Below, piece after piece: positions 35,521 to 47,017 of a DNA stretch of 64,000 bases. How positions within the stretch are numbered: the stretch's first letter is position 1; the number at the start of each line of letters is the position of its first letter. The notes beneath the pieces are model-generated. The model made no database searches and was not told the DNA's origin. It saw only the letters and a program-made list of their open reading frames with translations. The translations under genes and the position numbers were made by a program. Source of the stretch: Torreya grandis (taxonomy: Eukaryota; Streptophyta; Pinopsida; Cupressales; Taxaceae). The DNA lies in contig JARHVA010000021.1 in assembly GCA_037957365.1 (NCBI GenBank), positions 8,100,501-8,164,500 on the forward strand. The letters run 5' to 3'.

Positions 35521-35662
35521 TTTTTTAAAAAAGCTTATAATAATCTTCACAGTAGGCCTCGTAATCAAGTCTGATTTGTTGTTACCTTTCTTTTTTCCTC
35601 TATGAACCCCATAATATTTTGTCAAATTCGTAAGTTGGAAGAAACAAATGCTCTGACTCTTA
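35521..35662 (-). promoter_or_regulatory. leader and primer-site region
   Basis: Between the 5' LTR end and the first ORF. The minus strand reads GGTAAGAGTCAGAGCA at the LTR edge, a distorted form of the TGGTATCAGAGC primer site. Confidence 0.4.
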
Positions 35663-37805
35663 CCCTAACACCACATGTGCAAATTCTAATTCAAATATCA
35701 AAACCTAATCAACAATTATGATTTTTCCACTTTAAACCCTAGATAAAAATTACAAAATGCTGGAAATTCAACTTTTTCAAGTACAAAGCAATAATTAACC
35801 ATTAAATATTCACCCATAAATTATAAATATTATTACCAGAATAAATACCTTATTTTCTAAATTTTCCTAATGAATAATACTGGAAAATACAACTACAAAT
35901 AACAGAAAATGATTAAATATTCAGGTCTGCAGTTTCAGATTTGACACCAAAAGAGGTTGTCTAGCTATCATAGGCACTTCACTGCCCTAAGGCACAAAGT
36001 ACAGCCCTCTAAAAGCAATCCACAACCCTCAAGGCTCAAAACCCTACATTGTCCCTCCAAACCAGTCAATGCCTTGCTTTTCTAGTCGCAACCCTAATTT
36101 CGCCAGCCCTAAAATGGAGATGAAGTTACTACCCAAAATATGATGAAGATGCTATAAAAATCAGACCAATAAAGCTCAATACAACCCCTGAATAAAGATG
36201 CTCTAGTTGAATGTAAGGGTTTTCGTCTAAGTTACCTGTTCATTTTTGGTTCTGGAGCTGGTTAGAAGAACCCAGTTCGCCGATACGGCGATTTTTTTTC
36301 CCTTGGGTTCGTTTTTGGGTTCATCCATATAAAAAATTAAAAAATATAGAAATTCTACTCTGATACATAGGAAATTAGTGCCATTGTCATTAACCACATA
36401 GTATGCATCTTGATAAGTTGATAACCATTAAACAGAAATGATAAATATTGAAATATCAAATATCAATAATTACCCTCGGACTATAATTAATTACATCGAA
36501 CTTTAAAATTTAATTGTCATAGTCATATTGCTCTTCATTGAGAGCATCAACATCAGCATCATGTTGTGGTTCATTAGAACCACATGGACTATCACTAATA
36601 ATAATAAATATAACTTACAATGATGATAATTAAATAGGCCTGCCCATAAATTGAATTCTATTTTCCAAAATCTTTATATGCATGTTTCAAACCACTCCTA
36701 AGCCATTGCCATTTTGATGTTTTCTTTCTACATTCAGAAACAACTTGTTCCATGCGATAGTACGTGTGAAGTTTGAATAGATAGATATACATTAAGGATT
36801 TTGTAACTCCATTTGAACTAAAATTGGCATGAATTAAAGCCTTTGATGTTGGATTTCCAACTCAAAAATATGAGACATTGGCAATTTAGGTTTAAAGAGT
36901 GATTAAAATGACAATAATTATAAGGTTTTGGAGCCAACTTTGCAAAAAGAGTTAGAGAGATGGATCATTTATGGCTCACAAAGGAGTGATTCACACCCAA
37001 ATTCAATACAACGAGCAGCATAGAACACGGATATAAATGCAGCCTAAAAATATTGGTCTTTTGATTTTGAATTTTTCCTTCCATCTCCAAACTAGTGATG
37101 TTAGATCAAGCCTTGAGTTGACCCATTTCCTGGAGGCCATATTTTGATAAAGAATATAGGGTTTAAGAGTCTTGAATGGCATCTAAGTTAAATGCCTCTA
37201 AAATAAAACTTACACACTCATTAAAAAATAATAAAAAATGATGTTTTTGACTATTTTTTTATACAGTACCCTGCTGGTGCATTGCCCCAATGCACCCAGG
37301 TGCCCAGGGACGAACCTTGGGCATTGGGGCAACGAACCGAACCAGAACCTGGTTCGCACCCAACCTCCCAACGTAGGCAAATTCCCACAAACCAGTAACG
37401 TTGGTTTTCATCCTTACTCCAACTACCATTGAAGGGTTTCGTCCTCAATGGATAAGTTAATCATTTTCGTGCTTAAACTTACATTTCAATTATCAAAATC
37501 ATACATAATCAATTGAAATCCAATCCCCTTTATATACTCAACTTTGTAGTTATGAAGGTAGACTTAGTGGATTATAAGGTCGGCCATCCTTTAGAAACAC
37601 TTAAAGGCTATTTAAGACCTTTAAGTCAAAATGGGCCCTCCTTAATGCAAAATCAGAATAACTTAAGTGAAAACTCACTTTTACCTTTTAAGGAGAGGAA
37701 ATTAATCTTTCCTATTTTACCTTTCTTCCCTTAGCCTAGGGAAAGCACCAAAAGAACTAGACTAAAGGTCATGTTCGTGCTTAGGCGAAAAAGGGGGACA
37801 TTACA
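35663..37805 (-). repeat. 5' LTR of the pol-less element
   Basis: Matches 31625-32639 in two blocks, 35663-36227 and 37405-37805, separated by the insertion 36228-37404. Confidence 0.87.
36228..37404. mobile_element. 1,177-bp DNA transposon-like insertion in the LTR
   Basis: Flanked by TTTTCGTC (36220-36227) and TTTTCATC (37405-37412). The partner LTR has a single TTTTTGTC at the same place, an empty site. The ends share GTTAC and GTT in inverted order, weakly. The 8-bp duplication suggests hAT. The interior is rich in GAACC/GGTTC and has a 12-bp perfect inverted repeat (37282-37293 with 37321-37332). No transposase. Confidence 0.8.
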
Positions 37806-37810
37806 CAATT

Positions 37811-39536
37811 GCACAGGTTTAAATGAAAAAAACACATTTTTGGGGTTAAAACTGTGCGCAAATTGTTTGCTCGACGCGTTTCGAATCACCTTCCGTGATT
37901 CATCATCAAGGAAATTCGTATTTGAGAACTCCAGACCAGTAGCCTTAAATAGGATATATAGCATCAAAATTATACTTTTCAATTTTCAATATCATGGAAG
38001 TTTCAAATGCCAAAGCTGAACAAAAAACGTCATTTTTTTTTAATTCAATTGTGAATTTTACTTGAATTGTTTCGAACGTGCACAACGTGATGTTTAAAAA
38101 TCACACCAGGTAAATCCCAGGTTTGACCATTGAATTCTACATGGCGGATAAATTCACAGTTCATAATTACTCGGTTTCTTTTAAGAGATGCTACTGTGGC
38201 GATTATTTTTTACCAAGCCTGATAATCTTTGCTACTGTGCCTTCCAAAATTGCATTGACCACTGCAATTCTTTCACTTTTACTAAAAACTTGCGAAACCC
38301 TATACTGGGACAAATAAATAACGGTACAAAAAGACAATTCAGCATTACAGACATTGTGCATTTATATTTACGGGAAATAGGCAGTAACTTTTAGACTAGA
38401 AAGGGTGATATGAGAGAATGTGTTTGAAAGCATTCGTGTGTGGACAACTAACCATTGTAACACTCTACTATAAATAAATTTTTTCAATTACATTCGCCAA
38501 ACAGATTTTTAAAATATGTTGCAGCCATCAGCACGGGGTAACATTTAGGGTTTGTTATTATTACCTGGTGGCTTCTCTGTAGATTTACAGGTCGAATTTC
38601 AGAACCTACTCCGTCTTTAAATGTGCAGTTGATTTAAATAAAAATATGATGAAATCTTTAACTGTTTATGTAGGTTTCTTGTCGTCGGGGCTATTTTGCA
38701 ATGTCTTTTATTGTTTTTTTTTAATTTATTAATATTAATATTAATATTATTTATATTTATTTATTTTTTAGACTTTTTTTTTATGAAAAGGGTTGTGCTT
38801 TAATTGATGTAGATGATGGGAAGCAGGGGTTAAAGTTGATAGTTGTTCAAATGTTTTTTAAGTTTTTAATCATAAAATATAGTTAAATTTTTTTTAACTG
38901 TATGACATGAAGAGTAAAAAAATAAATAATTTGTCAATATAACGTTTAAAATTAAAAAATCATTTTTTCAAAATATTAGCTATAATTTATAAAATATTTT
39001 CGGTTATATATTTTGAGAGCTCATTGTCAATGTGAATCGTGAGTCTGTGGCTGTCGTAATAAATTGTATGTACAAATGGCAAGGAAGTTGGTTGAAACGT
39101 TTTCCAATAATAGTCAGCAGTGACTATTCTCTACTGTAATTAGTAGCACGTCTGCCAAATTTAGCTTCGTTGGCATCCTTTCCTCCTTGCCAAAATATAA
39201 ATGTATTAGAACATGGCCTACAAATTTAAAACTATTATGGTGATCATGTTTCATAAAAATTTAATTTTTTTAATCAATTTAAAAATATACCTTAATTTTT
39301 TATTTTAAAATTATTTTATGTCCATAATGTCATAAGTTACAATATGAGATGAGCATTTTAAAATCTTAACCCTGTATTCCCACCAAATTTGTGCTTCAAT
39401 GCCAACATGTTTTCCACGGAGGCCATTATTTATTATCTATCAGTGACAGCGTACAACCTATGCATTCAATGTTCTTGTTATTAGCGCATAATGCATTCAA
39501 TGTGTCTTGGTCTCTACTCACAATGCACTATGCTTT
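37811..39536. other. sequence without recognised gene
   Basis: AT-rich, with poly-T and poly-A runs near 38700-39000. No coding or repeat structure was read. Confidence 0.5.
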
Positions 39537-40990
39537 TAGTTGGTTCTAAATTCTAATTCTAAATTTTTAAGTTTTATTTCCAAGCTATTTTAATTCTATC
39601 TTTTAGAAGCTAGGAATGTCTGAGCGAGGCATAGTTATGTTGGTCTAGTTTCATTATTTCAAGAGCATAAAAGAATAGTTTTGACTCAATTTTAAGGCTA
39701 CACGCATATACATATCCTAATCCAAGTAAACATATTTCAATCCTAGATTTCCAGATAAAACTCTCACCTTTTCTAGTTTGGAAGAATGATGGGAAGGAAA
39801 CAGTTTATGGAATCAAAAATTTTAAGTTTAAATGAGAATATTTTATAGGTACTCATTTAACTCAATTTCAATCATTTTTATGTAATACCTATTTGCTTGA
39901 ATTTATTGAATTTTATTACACTTCTAGTTGGTTCTAAATTCTAATTCTAAACTTCTAAGTTCTATTTTCAAGTTATTTTCATTTTATCTTTTCAAAAGCT
40001 AGCAGTGTCCGAATGAGGCATAGTTATGTTGGTCCAATTTCACTATTTCAAGGGCATAAAAGAGTAGTTTTGACTCAATTCTAAGGTTGAATGCATATAC
40101 ATATCCTAATCCAAGTAAACATATTTCAATCCTAAATTCTCAAGGAAAACTCTCCCCTTTTTGAGTTTGGAAGAATGATGGAAGGGAAACAATTATTGGA
40201 ATCAAAAAAATTTAAGTTTAAATTCGAATATGTTATGAGTGCTCATTTAACTCAATTTCAATCATTTTTACATAATACCTATTTACTTTAATTTATTGAA
40301 TATTATCAAGTAGAAAATTGATCTTTGCTTTACTTCAACGAGATTATAGATAAATTTTATTTTCTAAATTTGGATTGCTTAATTATTTGAGTGTTTCTTT
40401 AACTCAATTTCAATCATTTTTATGTGATATTAATTTGTTTGAAGTGTTGAATAGAGTATACTTAAATAGAGAATTGGTTTTGGTTATCTGTCACTAAGAT
40501 TTAAGATAAATTTTTGTTGAATGGAGGACCTGGGTTAGTTAGTTATTTGGGTGCTTGTTTAACTCAATTTAACTTTTTTATGTAACATCCATTTACTTAT
40601 TTAAGTATAGAATTCCCTGATATTTTAGGTATCCTTTTGTTGAATTGAGGTTGGTTAATTCATGGTTATTTATTCAACTCAATTTTAATGATTTTTTGTT
40701 AAATACCCATCTACTTTATTTGTTTAATTGAGTATCACCAAGTAGAATATGAATACGGATTGGGTTAATCTACCGGTATATATGTAAGTCAATGTCAATA
40801 ATTTTGTATTGTATACCCATCTACTTGATTTTTTAAATCCAATATTATCAATCAGGGCATGAATATGAACTATTATTCATTGCATTTTTAGGGTTAGCTT
40901 ATTCACTACGAATTTTGTAAACTAGTGCTTTTTATCACACACCTAATTTGCTTGAATTGCTAAGTCAACTTTTACCAAGTAAATTTGCTA
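39537..40990. repeat. degenerate tandem array
   Basis: A 388-bp unit is duplicated (39537-39924, 39925-40312; starts AGTTGGTTCTAAATTCTAAT). At least five shorter, more diverged units of about 110-160 bp follow. They are built around TTAACTCAATTTCAATCATT, ATACCCATCTACTT and ATTATCAAGTAGAA phrases (near 40392, 40550, 40663, 40778 and 40903). Confidence 0.8.
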
Positions 40991-41409
40991 AATTAAGATT
41001 TTGTTATTCCAAACTATGGAAAACTTTGAAAGGGACATAATTTACTCCATATAGAAGACTGCATATGCTCCTTGTATTCAAAAACCAATTCTAACTTTGT
41101 TAAATGAACTTCATACAATAGTGTTAGTATGGATTCAATTATATTCTAACTTTTTTTAAGTGAGGTGCATAAAGGGCGAGTTGTAGATTCAATGCCTTTG
41201 GAGAATATTAATGTTTGCATATACAATCAATAAGAGATGAATGGCCTTTGGCAGCTTAAATTATTATAGCTTGTAATGTCTAAGAAAACCTTTTATTTTT
41301 CGTGTCCTAAATGTAGCCTCTCATATTAATGTAGCTTCATCTCACATCTAATTTTTTATATTTAATTGGTTTTTATTATTTGGTTTGTATAGGTACTATA
41401 AAATTTATA

Positions 41410-43649
41410 ATGTCTCAAAATAAAAAGAACTAAACTTTAATCAAGAAGTTTTTTGCATGGTCTAGAACATCAAAAACTTCATCGCAAGAGGACGATAATT
41501 TTGATTTAAATGAAGACTTAATATATTAGGGTATGATTATGAGTATGGTGAAGAATTTGAAGAGAGCAAAGCTTCAATACAAAATAAAAAAGGGCTAGAG
41601 TAAAAAGGTGTTTAGAGATGAATGAAAAGTTAAATTTAAGTGGTTAAGGTGTGCAATGCATGAAGGGAAGACAATCATGAAATGTATATAGTGTGAAGAA
41701 TACAAGGTTGTGGGACCATGGGGCACTGGAACTGGTTGTACTACTTTGCAACATGATGCAATAGTTACTCATGCAGATTCAAACATCCATAAAATTCAAC
41801 AAGCAAAATGGATATGTGAAAATGAAGGGAAAGTAAAATCAATTCTAGAACACATTATAAACATTGATGACACCAATAAGGAAAGACTCATCACAACCAT
41901 TAAATTAGTTTATTGAGATGTGCAAGAAGGCTTTCCCCTCTCAAAATATGAGTCTCTTTGCTCTCTTGAAATGTACTTGGAAACACCAAACATGTCAAAA
42001 AAAAGGACTATAAATCATATACAAATTAGATGGTTGCAAATGATTTCCTTTTTTCCATATCTAAGTATCTTGAAGAGAGATAAAGTGCAAAAATGTTAGA
42101 CAGTCCATTGTTCTCTTTGATGTTGGATGAAAGTACAGATCGAAGCCTAGAGAAACACCTAGTGGTTTATGCTACTTTTCTAGACTCAAAGGGGTTGGGG
42201 CCACCTATTTCATAATTCTTAAAGCTCATAAATGTGTGTGATGGAAGAGGGAAAATAATATATGATGTGATATGTGTTCTAAATAAAGAAAGGGGTCTTT
42301 CAAATAAAAGATTGGTAACATTTTCTAAATATGGTGCTTCATCAATGACAGGTAATGAAAATGGCTTTGTTACTCTTTTTTAAAAATATGTACACAATCT
42401 TATAGGTATTCATTGCATTGCTCATCATGAGGCTTTAGCTGCATCATATGCTACTAAAAATTTTCTTAAATTGGTGTTTGTTGAAAAGCTAGAAAATAAG
42501 GTATATTCTTGGGTCCAAAATTATAGTAAAAGACATAATGAACTTATTGCTCTTCAAGAACTCATGCAACTCGAAACACTTCAAGATCTTCAAATTCATG
42601 GAGTTAGATGGCTCTTAAGAATACAAATCATTGAAAGACTTGTTATGTTGATGCCCCCATTGTTGACTATGTGGGAAAATGAGAAGAGAGACTCATGGTT
42701 GGATAAGGCTAGGATATTCTCATTACAATTTTTCTTACATATGCTTGCAGATGTATTGTATGAATTAAACAAGTTGAATAAAAAAAGTCAAGAAGATAAT
42801 GTGGATGTCACATCTTTAAGGGAAACCATGGATTCTACTATAAAAACTTTAAGTAGGTGGTTTCTAAAGTCGGACACTTTTGCAAATGGCACAAGTTACT
42901 TATCTAAAATTTTAAAGAGTTCGAAATATGGTTATTTAGAGATCATTGATCAAGATAGACATATTCATAGACATGAATTACGATTTGTGGTAATTCTAAA
43001 TGTGCATGATGATTATGTTGATGCACTAAAATTGAGAATGAAGCCTTGCATTGATGGGTCACTAGAGAGCTACAAAAATCTTGAAAAATAATATGTTCAA
43101 AAATTTGTAGATTGTTTAAATAAAAGATTCCTAGATCTTTCATTTTTCAATTCTATAAAGTTATTTAGCCCTTGTCATTATTCAAAGGATGCACATACTA
43201 TAGAAGAAAATTCAAAGCGATGGCTTCTTAAAGAATTTGAACAGTTGTAACATACTTTATGTGAGGGAGAAGAAAAGCTTTTCTTTAATTTTGAAGGTTG
43301 TTTAAAAGAGTTATATACTTTTGTTGATACTCTCTATTTTAGTTGTGAAGGATTTCACATGAAGGAGGCTTGGAAGGTTTTTTGTGCCACAAATTCACAT
43401 ACAAACTTTCCAAATATGACAAAACTATGGCAAGCAATACTTACCATTCTAGCAAGTACAATGGCATTCGAGAGAGAATTTTCAAGATAAAATATAATTA
43501 AAAATATACGAAGAACAAAACTCTCACTGGATACATTGATGTCTTGATGTGAAATTCATTGACAAGACTTCATGTATCAATGGTGGACTGGGATAGGGTT
43601 TATGAAATTTGGAAAGATGGCAAACAAAGAAGGATTTAAAATATTGTAG
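41410..43649 (+). pseudogene. hAT-superfamily transposase (ZNF862-like group), decayed
   Basis: The first ATG is at 41410 (MSQNKKN). A TTF-type zinc-finger region with Cys/His spacing lies at 41640-41830 (CAMHEGKTIMKC, LQHDAIVTHADSNIHK). The catalytic core follows (SLMLDESTDRSLEKHL-type near 42115-42160, CIAHHEALAA near 42415). A long open frame at 42471-43091 (NELIALQELMQLETLQDLQI, MDSTIKTLSRWFLKSDTFAN) leads to the C-terminal dimerisation region (LWQAILTILASTMAFEREFS near 43426-43485, the family's ERxFS). Stops and shifts occur throughout. Terminal inverted repeats were not found. The transposase would cut and paste hAT elements. Confidence 0.82.
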
Positions 43650-46600
43650 AATGTTTTATGTGGACATATTTGTAACGGTGTTGTATTCTATTTGAGCCAA
43701 TGAACACTCAATCTTTTGCTTACACTACTTGTTTATTTGTTTAATGAAATTTTAAGCATGTTAAATATTTTGAATTTTCATGAATGATTGCTTAAGTGTT
43801 TTATCTTTTGTGGACTAAAAATGAGTATTATGCATTTTTTTTTTTATCAAAAAATATTTAATTTATTATACGAACATTTATGTACCATTTGGTTTCGAAG
43901 GGTTTCTAAAAAAATAACATTTCCACATTTTGGATTTATTTCCATTTTTGTTGGTTGACAACTTAGGAAAAAACATGATATAGTGATCATAACATGATGT
44001 CATAATGAGTATGTCTCTTAAGAAAGTTCTCAATCTCATCAATGTAGATACCAAAAAGCCTCGTTCACAGCCTTGGTCATAAGAGGTTGGTGGTGTAGCC
44101 TTTATCTGTCTTTGATGATTAGGTAGTAGGACTTTCTTAGACCAACACTTTTACAATTTACCTGCAGATTTGGTTCTTTAGTATTTTAATAGAGGGCTTT
44201 GGATTATGATGACCTAGAAACAAATAATTTATACTTGTTTTTACATGATATTAATCTCAACAACCATCTAGTTGTCATTAGCAACTATAATTCTTATTCT
44301 AACTTAATTATAAGATATGTCAATTTATGAAAATTATCTGGGGGAAATTTTTTGCACCAATCATTTATGACATGCCATTGTGTAGCTATAAATTTTTATA
44401 TTGAGTCAATTGTATTAGTGTGGTAGTTTGTAAATAGTCTTGCAAATATTATAATGACATGTTAGGTCCCCATTACCATTCAATGGTCAAATATGTTGCA
44501 TTTAAAATGGTGTTGCCATATTGTGTTGTACCCTATTTTCATTACAGTTATAATCTTTGATTAAGATTAGGTAGCATAGATATTTCCCTTTTTTGATTGT
44601 CTAGTACCGGCATAATAGGAGTCATCTCTTTATTATGATGGTGGTGTGCTTCTAGGATCATTGTGTTCATTGTTGATTGTTGCCTTGTACACCAAGGCCT
44701 ACAACCATTGTCATGAGATTCATCCACACTGCTATACCTTGAAGACTAGAGGAGTGTATTTATGTATAGAGAAGGTACATGAACGATGACTACTTGAAAA
44801 TGACATGGACAAGGCTTGGCTTCCTTAGTGATATTATCTAATGCTACTGCAATTTTATTTTCTATGTAATTCCATCTTACCTTTATGCTACTTATAACTT
44901 TCCCTAGCTCACATAATAGTTACCCTTTCTTAAATTTGATTTATTTTGAAACTGTGATGGCACTATAAATTGGTATATTTATAAACTTACGAGAGCAAAA
45001 AGAGTAAACAGGGAATTTATCCCTACAAATCTGGTCATACACAAAAAATTAATCTCTATTTTTGGTTGTCTTTTAATTAATTTATTTAGTCAATAGAGGC
45101 TAAATATTTTATAGCAACATCTAGTATTTAAAGATAATAAATAGGGTGCATATAGGTTTTTGCCATTTTGGGTTTTCGCTTGAGTGCAACCCAACATATC
45201 ATGATGCATAGAGATTACTCAAATAAAAGTTTTCAAATAGTACATTGATGTACATGAAATTTCATATTATATGTAATAACCAAGAAAACTAGTGCCATGT
45301 GGCCATTTCAGCGTGATAGGTAATTATAATTAGCCAAACTAGAGGATAATTTCTTATAGTTTAGACCAATTAGAAACACAATTTTTGGCTACAAGTGACA
45401 AGACCCTACTAGATTTTATTGTTGCCTAAGAAAATTCTTACACAAGATATCGTTCCTTGATCTTTGGATAGAAAAATATCATTTGAGATCTTCATTGCAA
45501 AGAAGCTCATAGATGGAATGTGTATCTAAATAAAGTGGCCTATAAAAATGCATATCAGGATAAAGCCATCATTGAAGTTACATTGGCTTAATTTTCTATA
45601 CAGAGTCACTCTAGTAAAAAATATAGAGAGATGGTGATCTTGTAAGTAAGAATGTTTGTCAAAATCCTGAGATGCATTTCTATTCACGTCATAAAATATA
45701 AAATGAACAATAAACCAATGGTTATGTAAACTCAATTTGGGAAGAAATGCATAAAATCAATCCTATTAGTATCAGTCAATATATAGGGGTTCAATCAAGA
45801 TCTTCCACTTTTTACATGTTACCTTTATTCACAATAATTTGTTGCTATTGTTCTAGTTTTGACTCCAATATTGTCTCTTAGACATGTTCCTCACTAGATC
45901 CTTTCCTCTTTTGGCTCAACCTTCATCTTCTGCTTATGGTTATTCTAGGATTGTGAAAGGGTTATCACATGAGAACTCAAATGAATAAGAGGCCTGATTC
46001 ATCTTCAAGTTATTTCTTTTCCACCATCTTTTACCCCTTTCCCTACCATATTTCACTATGATATTGGGTACTTTTATTCTTGTAGTTTTGTGTAGGGTCT
46101 TGTTATATGCATGTGCTTGTTTGAAGTATGTTCTACACTTGGAATGGATTTTTTGTAGTTCACTACTTGCTTTATGGTTTCTTTTCTATGCCCTACAATT
46201 GGAATGGATTTTTTGTAGTCAATTCTCTACTTTGAAGTATGCCCTATAAGCATTCATCCTTTTCTAAATACCAATTTATTTCTTTTGGGCTCTTGAAACC
46301 CTTATCAAAATTTGTTCAGTATGTTTGTAAAATGGAATCAAGTATTGTGGTAAGAGAGAGTTTACAAGCTTGGAGGTTTCATCTTAATGCATGTTTTTAT
46401 TATTTATCAAAAACCAATGAACATTTATCAATGAATCCAATTTTAACATAAATAGTATTATAGTGGAACAAAATCCTCAACTTATGCAAGATATGCCATT
46501 TTATTTGTAAATATAAATAATGAGAGACTTGTAAAGCATCACAAAATAACAATTATACAATTTATGACATTTATGATATGAAATTATGAAAGTTAAAAAT

Positions 46601-46969
46601 GAGAAATGAACTTCATGTGCAAGGTGACATTAGTTTAAAAATCGTCACAATTTTTTTTTTAACAGGTAGGGGTGACCGTCAAATTTAACCCTTGATGGGA
46701 AGTCATAATTGTTACATCATTTATCAATATATCTCTAGTTCATGTCACGGGGAAATTTGGTGGAAAGGATACTCCTAATTCCAACATAATATTTGTTTAG
46801 TTGTCCAATAAAAAGTACATGGCAATGATTTTAAGTGTTAAAAAAAACTATAATAAAAGCTTTTAAATTGGAAATGTTCTTTTTGTTTTTGACTAATCAC
46901 TATTCATAAAAATATGACGATAAATTTAAATAAATTAAAAATGGACTCTAACCATACATGATTAGAGAC

Positions 46970-46970
<1 letters not shown>

Positions 46971-47013
<43 letters not shown>
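46971..47013. repeat. (GT)n(AT)n microsatellite
   Basis: GT run followed by an uninterrupted AT run. Confidence 0.95.

Positions 47014-47017
<4 letters not shown>

Larger units (their letters stand above)
31559..37805 (-). mobile_element. pol-less LTR retrotransposon
   Basis: The 6.2-kb minus-strand element is bounded by perfect 5-bp duplications CAATT (31554-31558 and 37806-37810). Its outer ends are TGTAATGTCCCC at the left and GGGGGACATTACA at the right. The 3' LTR is at the left (31559-32639) and the 5' LTR at the right (about 35663-37805, carrying a 1.18-kb insertion). A polypurine tract (minus strand TTTTGGGCGGGGAGGAT, 32640-32656) abuts the 3' LTR and resembles those of the elements at 1216 and 13209. 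The interior has several broken reading frames but no protease, RT, RNase H or integrase. It is non-autonomous. Confidence 0.88.
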
